Assembly: GCA_002407865.1 (NCBI GenBank)
Contig: DHPI01000035.1
Span: 1,752-7,100 of the forward strand
DNA length: 5,349 bases
From: Spirochaetia bacterium UBA5368
GTDB taxonomy: Bacteria; Spirochaetota; UBA4802; UBA5368
Reading direction: 5' to 3'
The position numbers and the translations under genes were made by a program. The notes beneath the pieces are model-generated. The model ran no database searches. It was given only the letters and a program-made list of their open reading frames with translations, and was not told the origin of the DNA. Below are positions 1 to 4,324 of the stretch, piece after piece (position 1 is the stretch's first letter; every line of letters starts with the position of its first letter).

Positions 1-127
1 GTCGAACACAACATAAATTCATTCAACATATGTGAATATATCACTTTTTTCTTTTTCTGTCACCTTTTAGGACAATCTTTTTTATTTAATAATAGCGTAA
101 ATTTTTTCAAAAATTCTAAAAAAAGGC
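1..127. other. AT-rich intergenic stretch, no gene seen
   Basis: This stretch is strikingly AT-rich, with repeated T-runs and A-runs, and no reading frame of credible length or with a ribosome binding site. It contains an 8-base palindrome ACATATGT (26-33) flanked by ATTC (21-24) and GAAT (34-37), and an AT-only inverted repeat AATTTTT/AAAAATT (100-115). Both could arise by chance in sequence of this composition. Such DNA upstream of a promoter can act as an UP-element or bent region, but that is inference. Confidence 0.6.
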
Positions 128-156
128 TTGCAAAATACTACACAAATATATACTAT
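128..156 (+). promoter_or_regulatory. sigma70-type promoter of the small zinc-ribbon gene
   Basis: A -35-like TTGCAA (128-133) is followed after 17 bases by TACTAT (151-156); TATACT (149-154) with 15-base spacing is an alternative -10. Transcription would begin near 163 and give a short leader of about 24 bases before the ATG at 187. The -10 region lies at the centre of a perfect palindrome, so a bound repressor would block polymerase directly. The hexamers are read directly from the sequence; the function is inferred. Confidence 0.5.
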
Positions 157-186
157 ATATTTGTAGTGATTACAAAGGTGTAGTAT
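135..186. repeat. nested inverted repeats over promoter and leader, likely operator
   Basis: A perfect palindrome spans 142-164, with 11-base arms ACAAATATATA and TATATATTTGT around C153. A second perfect inverted repeat frames it: ATACTACAC (135-143) and GTGTAGTAT (178-186), the latter ending just before the start codon. TGTAGT occurs twice in direct orientation (162-167 and 179-184), 17 bases apart. ACTACA/TGTAGT half-sites are typical of BlaI/MecI/CopY-type operators. CTATATATTTG (153-163) is one inserted base away from the NrdR-box core CWATATATWG, which would suit a ribonucleotide-reductase-related gene. The repeats are directly visible; which regulator binds is unresolved. Confidence 0.55.
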
Positions 187-309
187 ATGATCTATTTATT
201 GAAAGCCGCTGTAGTGAAAAAAACATGTCCCGATTGCGGAATGACTCTCATACCCGAATCCGGATGCCTTTATTGCCGTGTATGCGGCTATTCAGCGTGC
301 ACGGCCTGA
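187..309 (+). CDS. 40-residue zinc-ribbon protein, like the C-terminal tail of class II ribonucleotide reductase
   Basis: This small gene encodes 40 residues with six cysteines: C14-x2-C17-G, G26-C27-x2-C30-x2-C33-G-Y-S-x-C38. That order and spacing, including the CGYSxC ending, is the pattern of the C-terminal zinc ribbon of B12-dependent NrdJ, where terminal cysteines help re-reduce the active site. Here there is no catalytic domain: a TAG stop lies in frame at 181-183 and AT-rich promoter DNA precedes it, so it is a free-standing gene and not the visible end of a longer one. The start is supported by AAAGGTG (174-180) six bases upstream of the ATG and by the promoter at 128-156. Possible roles are a redox or metal-binding partner of a reductase encoded elsewhere, or a generic zinc-ribbon protein. 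Family resemblance is strong; function is inferred. Confidence 0.7.
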   Translation: MIYLLKAAVVKKTCPDCGMTLIPESGCLYCRVCGYSACTA

Positions 310-633
310 TAAAGCCCGACTCCAGGTATAAGGTCCGTAACGGTGCGAATGTAAAAGGGAATGGTATGAATCTGCATGACACCCGAAAAAATGTTTTTTC
401 TCATTCGAATACCAAGGGAAGGAAGGGAGATACGAATATGCTATCAGCGCAAAGAGCGAATAGTAATTGTAAAGAAAAACAGGCCCGTCTTGACGGTAAC
501 ACCGGGAAAATTATCTCCATGTTTTGCGGTACAATCATAACAGATTATGCCGCCGATACCGCCGGGCGGAACACCTCAGGCACTATGACCTTATACTCAA
601 TTAAGGATTTGTAAACAATACGATAAAAACAGG
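310..633. other. 324-base stretch without a confident gene
   Basis: Between the zinc-ribbon stop and the hairpin at 634 no long gene is convincing. Three plus frames are partly open, which usually means non-coding DNA or very small ORFs. The stretch holds a purine-rich AAGGAAGGGAG (418-428) ahead of a 58-codon ORF, the short palindromes CCGTC-TT-GACGG (485-496) and CCGCC-G-GGCGG (559-569), and at about 330-385 some words reminiscent of a cobalamin riboswitch core without a convincing B12 box. It may be a long 3' untranslated region of the zinc-ribbon transcript. Confidence 0.5.
438..614 (+). CDS. hypothetical small protein, 58 residues, doubtful
   Basis: The ORF starts at an ATG nine bases after a strong purine-rich ribosome-binding-like stretch (AAGGAAGGGAG, 418-428) and ends at a TAA 19 bases before the terminator hairpin. 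The 58-residue product is Gly/Thr/Asn-rich, has two cysteines (C11, C30), no clear signal peptide, and one mildly hydrophobic patch around residues 25-35. I recognise no family. The same frame stays open upstream to an ATG at 225, but that longer version overlaps the zinc-ribbon gene and lacks a start signal. Position between the zinc-ribbon gene and a terminator would allow co-transcription. The good ribosome binding site is the only real argument; it could equally be a random open frame. Confidence 0.25.
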   Translation: MLSAQRANSNCKEKQARLDGNTGKIISMFCGTIITDYAADTAGRNTSGTMTLYSIKDL

Positions 634-718
634 ACAGGGCTGCTACCCGCCACATGCAACGCAATTAACCCTGAAACCCACTTTACACTTCTTACATAGC
701 AAGCCCTGTTCTTTTTTA
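634..718. terminator. bidirectional hairpin terminator between convergent transcripts
   Basis: ACAGGGCT (634-641) pairs perfectly with AGCCCTGT (702-709). GCT (642-644) extends the stem with AGC (698-700), leaving A701 bulged. On the plus strand TCTTTTTT follows (710-717); on the minus strand a run of five T (625-629) follows the stem after four bases. It lies between the plus-strand zinc-ribbon transcript and the minus-strand lipoprotein gene, whose stop is at 721, so it can serve both. The 53-base loop is unusually long for an intrinsic terminator and may itself fold or carry another function. Confidence 0.6.
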
Positions 719-720
719 TA

Positions 721-1428
721 TTACTTTACGCTCCCCGGCTCGTATACAATGCCGACATACTGAAAAATTTCTCCGGCGGTAGTTATTTTCGACATATCCG
801 TATCAATATCAGCATTATCTCCACGCATATGGCCATGGCCTGCAATCACCGGCGATTTCTCGATACGCTTTACACCTGCCTCGATTGTCGCCAGCCATAT
901 CACTGACGGCTGGCCATTGACATCGCTGTAACCGGGCTCGCCCTTTTTCGCGGATTTCGTATAAAATTCATTGTAATCGAACGAAATGTTTCCCTCCAGA
1001 TAAATATCCAATTTTTTACCGATCATGCGCTCGGGAATCTGCCAGGAATGAATCGCCGTATTCCCCGAAGGTGTCGCGCTGGTAACCACATCAACGGCAT
1101 GCTTCTCCGGTATTGCCTTCTCTTTTCTTCTGACACCAAACCACACAGGCAGAGATGAAGGACGTTCATCGGCCATCATCCACGCCCCCTTTGCGGCCTT
1201 CCCGGTAACATATATTGTCGCCGTGGCGCCGGTTTTGGTATCGACGGCCCATATGGCGTAGGTGGGGTACACCTTTTTCAGCATAATACTTTTGTACATA
1301 TCCGTATTGAACGTGAGCGTCACGGCAATATGCGGTTTTTCCTGATCGATATCCTTCTTTACTGCAGCGGGATTGCAGGACACCAGCGCCGCTATGATAA
1401 TTATAATTACAGAACATGCCTTCTTCAT
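721..1428 (-). CDS. DUF2271-like lipoprotein
   Basis: The 235-residue product begins MKK, followed by a hydrophobic stretch and the lipobox L15-V-S-C18, so it should be lipidated on Cys18 and anchored in a membrane facing the periplasm or surface. The ATG at 1428 was chosen because GGAGG (1433-1437) precedes it and it places the signal peptide at the N terminus; an in-frame ATG at 1551 would bury it. The mature part reads as a beta-rich domain with Y57-A-I-W60, P94-V-W96, V112-D-V-V-T-S-A-T-P120 and S149-F-D-Y-N-E154 followed by V169-N-G-Q-P-S174. These resemble blocks of the DUF2271 family of predicted periplasmic proteins, which have no agreed biochemical role. The stop abuts the terminator hairpin. 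The gene lies 133 bases downstream of tRNA-Leu on the same strand. Lipoprotein status is near certain; the family call is moderate. Confidence 0.8.
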   Translation of the reverse strand: MKKACSVIIIIIAALVSCNPAAVKKDIDQEKPHIAVTLTFNTDMYKSIMLKKVYPTYAIWAVDTKTGATATIYVTGKAAKGAWMMADERPSSLPVWFGVRRKEKAIPEKHAVDVVTSATPSGNTAIHSWQIPERMIGKKLDIYLEGNISFDYNEFYTKSAKKGEPGYSDVNGQPSVIWLATIEAGVKRIEKSPVIAGHGHMRGDNADIDTDMSKITTAGEIFQYVGIVYEPGSVK

Positions 1429-1561
1429 GATTCCTCCAGTCTCAACAGTGACTATGGTTTTTGTTATCTGCCGCGATTTTTTTTCACGCTGCGGTATGCA
1501 GAAGTCGCACTGAAAAATGTATAGATTATCTCGATTTATGGGAAACGACATTTGTGATGTG

Positions 1562-1645
1562 TGCCGAAGGAGGGAATCGAACCCTCATGAGGTTGCCCCC
1601 GGCGGATTTTGAGTCCGCTGCGTCTACCAGTTTCACCACTTCGGC
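1562..1645 (-). tRNA. tRNA-Leu (anticodon CAA)
   Basis: The minus strand folds as a class II tRNA of 84 bases. Acceptor arms GCCGAAG (1639-1645) and CTTCGGC (1563-1569) pair fully. The D loop contains CTGGTAGAC, the anticodon stem GCGGA/TCCGC encloses the loop CTCAAAA with anticodon CAA (codon UUG), there is a long variable arm, and the T loop is GTTCGATTC. The sequence is very close to known bacterial tRNA-Leu(CAA). The discriminator is A and CCA is not encoded, so the tail must be added enzymatically. It begins 19 bases after the thioesterase stop on the same strand, with no obvious own terminator, so it may be processed from a longer transcript. Confidence 0.95.
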
Positions 1646-1664
1646 TTATTTCGGTTAGCGTACG

Positions 1665-2081
1665 TCACTCGGGCTGGGGCAATTCATCCACTTCCAGATA
1701 TTTCCCTTTCGCACGTGCGACTATCTTGCCCATTTCGTTTTCTATTTCGGCCCTGTTTTCCACGACACGCTTATTCTTTTTTACATACCAGCCCCTGATA
1801 TAGAGATTCTCATTAATAAACGCAGGCTGAAGATAGCGGATCGTCAACTCGCCGGTCATTCCCATGATTTCCATGTACTTGTTAACCGTCATCATGGTCT
1901 CGTCAAGTATTGAGGCAATAATGCCCGCGTGAATTATATTCGGCGGCCCTTCAAGCTTCTGATGCGCCACATACTCGCCGTATGCCGTTTTAGTATCCTC
2001 GTCAAATTTCAATTTTAACTGAAGACCGCATTCGTTGTCTTCGCCGCAGCCAAAACAGGTCTTATCTTCGAATTCTATCAT
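1665..2081 (-). CDS. hotdog-fold acyl-CoA thioesterase, PaaI-like
   Basis: The 138-residue protein is the usual length for a single 4HBT/PaaI-type hotdog domain, which forms oligomers and hydrolyses acyl-CoA thioesters in the cytoplasm. It opens with the C9-F-G-C-G13 motif and N16-x-x-G-L20 common in this subfamily. The active-site region then follows: H51-A-G53 (the family usually has HGG) and the helix I55-A-S-I-L-D60-E61, where the acidic residue is expected to act in catalysis. T79-x-R-Y-L-Q-P and G118-K-I-V-A-R-A-K-G mark the later strands. The ATG at 2081 has a weak purine-rich AAAAGGATTGAGA upstream. It lies 83 bases downstream of the MshEN-like gene and 19 bases upstream of the tRNA, all on one strand. 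The substrate cannot be told from sequence. Confidence 0.85.
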   Translation of the reverse strand: MIEFEDKTCFGCGEDNECGLQLKLKFDEDTKTAYGEYVAHQKLEGPPNIIHAGIIASILDETMMTVNKYMEIMGMTGELTIRYLQPAFINENLYIRGWYVKKNKRVVENRAEIENEMGKIVARAKGKYLEVDELPQPE

Positions 2082-2164
2082 GATCTCAATCCTTTTTTAG
2101 CATGTTTGTTTTGTCAAACACTTTTTAATTTATGCGTAATGCGATGAAAACAGCATATATTCGC

Positions 2165-2458
2165 TCATTTTCGGTTGTCTTTATTCTTCATCTTCTCAAT
2201 CAACATATCGATTTCGTCCTGGTCGAGCCATTCATCCACGTGTTTCGGTTGCGATTCCGTAAGCATAAGAAACATTTCCATGGCCATTATCAGGTCTTCT
2301 TTTGTCATCACCCCCTGCGTGACAAGGATTTCTCCAATAAGCCGTTCCGGATTGTCGTTCTGCAGAAGAAGGGCATCGTCGAGTTGCTTTGCGGTAATGA
2401 TTCCGTTTTGCACAAAAAACTCGCCCACCTTCATATCGGCTGGATCAGTAATACCCAT
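2165..2458 (-). CDS. small protein with tandem MshEN-like motifs and FliM-like tail motif
   Basis: The 97-residue protein has no signal peptide. It contains two copies, 30 residues apart, of the pattern (I/V)GE(I/F)(L/F)Vx2Gx(I/M)Tx3Lx2A: residues 11-29 and 41-59. This is the repeat unit of the N-terminal domain of type II secretion and type IV pilus ATPases (GSPII_E N-terminal, MshEN), some of which bind cyclic di-GMP. No ATPase domain follows. The acidic tail ends with L78-D-Q-D-E-I-D-M-L-I87, close to the L-S-Q-(D/E)-E-I-D-x-L-L motif at the FliM N terminus that binds phosphorylated CheY. The ATG at 2458 was chosen because AGGAG (2463-2467) precedes it and the homologous part starts nine residues later; the longer open frame to 2650 runs through promoter DNA. 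Role as a signalling or secretion adaptor is inferred. Confidence 0.75.
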   Translation of the reverse strand: MGITDPADMKVGEFFVQNGIITAKQLDDALLLQNDNPERLIGEILVTQGVMTKEDLIMAMEMFLMLTESQPKHVDEWLDQDEIDMLIEKMKNKDNRK

Positions 2459-2493
2459 ATCGCTCCTGTTACACAAAAACCATAGATAGGCTA

Positions 2494-2511
2494 CGAGTGA
2501 GTTTTCACTCG
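2494..2511 (-). promoter_or_regulatory. perfect hairpin in the leader of the MshEN-like gene
   Basis: CGAGTGA (2494-2500) and TCACTCG (2505-2511) form a perfect 7-bp stem around a 4-base loop. On the minus strand it lies in the predicted leader of the gene at 2165-2458, 26 bases before its ribosome binding site. No T-run follows directly, so a plain terminator is unlikely; it may be an RNA stability or protein-binding element, or an operator. Confidence 0.4.
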
Positions 2512-2548
2512 CCACATCGCCCGTACATTGCATCAACGCACAGCACAA

Positions 2549-2578
2549 TAAGTATTCATGCAAAATCAGGAAAGTCAA
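2549..2578 (-). promoter_or_regulatory. sigma70-type promoter of the MshEN-like gene
   Basis: On the minus strand TTGACT (2573-2578) is followed after 18 bases by TACTTA (2549-2554), or after 16 bases by AATACT (2551-2556). The start would fall near 2542, giving a leader of about 84 bases that contains the 2494-2511 hairpin. The -35 matches consensus at five of six positions; the -10 is weaker. Confidence 0.45.
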
Positions 2579-2589
2579 GTTTAAATTTA

Positions 2590-2616
2590 TTGACCGATGA
2601 CGACCAGTCGTATAAC
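2590..2616 (+). promoter_or_regulatory. promoter of the cytochrome gene with inverted repeat in the spacer
   Basis: TTGACC (2590-2595) and TATAAC (2611-2616) are good hexamers with a short 15-base spacer. Within the spacer and touching the -10 is the inverted repeat ACGAC-CA-GTCGT (2600-2611), well placed for a repressor or for a MerR-type activator that corrects spacing. The -35 lies 11 bases from the -35 of the divergent minus promoter. The regulatory reading is inference. Confidence 0.4.
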
Positions 2617-2664
2617 GTGCGCAACGGTGGTTTTTCGCCGAGGAATTCATCTGGCAGAATCCAT

Positions 2665-3267
2665 ATGACGAAGGAAAAGAAACATATCATCATCGCAATT
2701 CTGCTTACCAGCGTACTTGCAGCCGCAGCCGCTCCCCAGAAAAAGAGGCTTCCTTCATTTATCGGAATTGAAAGCTGCAAAAAATGCCACGAGGCCGCGG
2801 CAATCGGCAACCAGTACGGCATGTGGCTTTCATCACCGCATGCGAAGGCCTATCAAACGCTTACAACGCAGAAGGCCGTCGATATCGCCGAGAAGGCAGC
2901 GGCCGGCGCGCCGGCGGAAAGCATGCAGTGTTTAAAGTGCCATACGACAGGCGGCGGGAAAACCGACGCAACGCGCACGGAAGGCGTCGGATGCGAAGCC
3001 TGCCACGGCCCGGGATCGATCTATCATGATTTCAGCAATCACGCGTCGTTTGAAAGCAGGGAAAATTCGTATCGCAAAGCCGTATCGCTGGGAATGTATC
3101 CAATTCTCAAACTGGAAGGAATAAAAGCCCGTGAAAAGCTCTGTCGCTATTGCCATACCGCCGAACGAGCATGCTTCCCGGAAAATCCCGACGAGCGCCG
3201 CAGGCAGAACCTTCCGCTTTCACTCATCGCGGATTTTCCGTATAGACACCCGGTACTCCGCAGGTAG
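2665..3267 (+). CDS. periplasmic tetraheme cytochrome c, c554 type
   Basis: The 200-residue protein has a Sec signal peptide (KEKK, then a hydrophobic core over residues 8-23 with likely cleavage in the alanine run) and four CxxCH heme-attachment motifs: C38-H42, C89-H93, C110-H114 and C160-H164. W54-L-S-S-P-H-A60 after the first motif and G107-V-G-C-E-A-C-H-G-P-G117 are hallmarks of the cytochrome c554 family, which move electrons in the periplasm. H59, H121, H126 and H195 are candidate distal ligands. The closing H195-P-V is also usual; an extra Cys170 is not part of a heme motif. The ATG at 2665 was chosen because it gives the signal peptide, though the ribosome binding site is weak and GAGGA (2639-2643) is too far away. 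The last 44 bases overlap the convergent gene. The electron partner is unknown. Confidence 0.88.
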   Translation: MTKEKKHIIIAILLTSVLAAAAAPQKKRLPSFIGIESCKKCHEAAAIGNQYGMWLSSPHAKAYQTLTTQKAVDIAEKAAAGAPAESMQCLKCHTTGGGKTDATRTEGVGCEACHGPGSIYHDFSNHASFESRENSYRKAVSLGMYPILKLEGIKAREKLCRYCHTAERACFPENPDERRRQNLPLSLIADFPYRHPVLRR

Positions 3268-4240
3268 CCACCTTGTGATTGTTTTTTACAAGCCACCTCA
3301 GGCCGTCCACCCGTACACACGCGCGCCGCAGTGAATCAACACACGAAACCATGCGATCATAATCAGTATCGCCCACAATGTTTTCCATCGTGAAGACATC
3401 AACACCCATGGTATAAAATATGCGCTGAAACGGCTCACGCATAAACGCGGTATGCTCGTCAAGCTTGATCTCCCCGTTGAATACGCCGGCACAGGGGAAC
3501 AGCTCGCCGCGAAAAAGCATGTTTACGAGAAAGCTGTATGCCTCATCCGGCGAAAGGATAACGCGCGTTATGCGGTTCAGGCCGGATGTCATCTCATGAA
3601 CAAAAATGCCTTCTTTCGCGTCTTTATATGGAACAACGGGAAGCTGTTTTATTTTCGCGCAGGCATGCGCGCCCCGCACAAACCGGCTTACATCAAAACC
3701 GGCGGCCCCGAGATTGACGAGGGCTGCGACATGCTCGGCGCCGTTTACGCAGCGGAAAAAATCATCAATGGTCGATACCATCTCGACGGCATAGCCGTAC
3801 CTGCCGATGATCGCGCGAAAGACGGCGCGCCGTACGGCATCGTCTTCTAATATAATAAATCCGTCCCGTTGCGAAGCGCGCGTCTCCAGTGGATTTTGCA
3901 GTACGCGCAGATAGCGCGCAAGGCGCGCCGGATCATCACCGTGAAGGTAATCCGCCACACCCTCGGCAAGCAAAAGTGATTGCGTCGTTTCGGACACAGG
4001 TCCTCCCACGGCAACGACGCGAAGGTTCTTCGCGGTAAGGCAGGAGAGTATACGCCGCAGGTTTTCCGCGTTATCCTCCGCCACGTCTACGACAACGAAA
4101 CTGCCCACAGCGGCGCCGCGAACCGCCGCGGCGATGTCATCAGGATTTTGCGGATCAATCTCGCTAAGCGTGTATCCCGCGGCCAGTAATGCATTTCTGT
4201 ACCGCGGATTGTCGTATGCAATAAACAATAATTCGCTCAT
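3224..4240 (-). CDS. protein with two degenerate CheY-like receiver domains
   Basis: The 338-residue protein has three parts. Residues 3-113 form a receiver-like domain: D52 after a VVV strand could be the phosphoacceptor, and G94-V-A-D-Y-L-H matches the GAxDYLxKP region, but the conserved lysine is replaced. Residues 127-242 form a second receiver-like domain that starts with L131-E-D-D-A-V and an acidic pocket, yet has N176 where the phosphorylated aspartate should be, so it is probably not phosphorylated. Residues 243-338 match nothing I recognise and contain no DNA-binding helix-turn-helix, kinase or cyclase signature. It is therefore a pseudo-receiver signalling protein, perhaps a protein-protein adaptor. 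The ribosome binding site is poor. It lies 84 bases downstream of the symporter gene on the same strand, and its tail overlaps the cytochrome gene. Confidence 0.7.
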   Translation of the reverse strand: MSELLFIAYDNPRYRNALLAAGYTLSEIDPQNPDDIAAAVRGAAVGSFVVVDVAEDNAENLRRILSCLTAKNLRVVAVGGPVSETTQSLLLAEGVADYLHGDDPARLARYLRVLQNPLETRASQRDGFIILEDDAVRRAVFRAIIGRYGYAVEMVSTIDDFFRCVNGAEHVAALVNLGAAGFDVSRFVRGAHACAKIKQLPVVPYKDAKEGIFVHEMTSGLNRITRVILSPDEAYSFLVNMLFRGELFPCAGVFNGEIKLDEHTAFMREPFQRIFYTMGVDVFTMENIVGDTDYDRMVSCVDSLRRACVRVDGLRWLVKNNHKVATCGVPGVYTENPR

Positions 4241-4265
4241 GGAATCTTTCGCCGGCGCGCATACC

Positions 4266-4310
4266 TCATATTTTCGCTATTTTTCGTTTGTATTCGCCGA
4301 CGGTTATCAT
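4266..4310 (-). CDS. 14-codon mini-ORF between symporter and receiver-protein genes, doubtful
   Basis: On the minus strand a strong GGGAGG (4316-4321) is followed after five bases by ATG (4308-4310) and a 14-codon Lys/Arg-rich ORF ending in TGA at 4266. It starts 14 bases after the symporter stop and ends 25 bases before the receiver-protein start, in a different frame. The ribosome binding site is better than that of the real gene downstream, so a leader or coupling role is conceivable. It could also be chance, or the remnant of an older start lost by a frameshift. Confidence 0.2.
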   Translation of the reverse strand: MITVGEYKRKIAKI

Positions 4311-4324
4311 TGAATCCTCCCGTA

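Noticed and set aside
225..614. A 129-residue plus-strand reading frame taken as one gene from ATG 225
   Set aside because: Its first third overlaps the zinc-ribbon gene in another frame, it has no ribosome binding site at 225, and the product resembles nothing. Only the part from 438, which has a good ribosome binding site, was kept as a doubtful ORF.
636..662. GGGCTGCTACCCGCCACATG as part of a cobalamin riboswitch core
   Set aside because: It resembles the GCTGCCCCCGCAACTG part of the core, but the preceding GGGAA and GTG elements are absent and it lies inside the terminator-like hairpin.
634..718. Integron attC recombination site
   Set aside because: The large imperfect hairpin invites this idea, but the required RYYYAAC and GTTRRRY ends are not present at the stem termini, and there is no integrase or second copy.
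1429..1551. N-terminal extension of the lipoprotein to the ATG at 1551
   Set aside because: It would place 41 unrelated residues before the signal peptide and has no ribosome binding site, whereas the ATG at 1428 has GGAGG and gives a proper lipoprotein start.
1562..1645. tRNA-Leu as an integration site of a mobile element
   Set aside because: No integrase gene, no repeat of the tRNA 3' end within the window, and ordinary genes on both sides.
2101..2125. Hairpin TGTTTG/CAAACA followed by T-run as a plus-strand terminator
   Set aside because: No plus-strand gene lies upstream, the stem is only six AT-rich pairs, and on the minus strand it has no downstream T-run; chance is more likely.
3452..3850. 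A 132-residue plus-strand reading frame
   Set aside because: It is the exact codon-register antisense of the receiver-like gene, has no start signal, and the opposite strand shows clear receiver-domain features.
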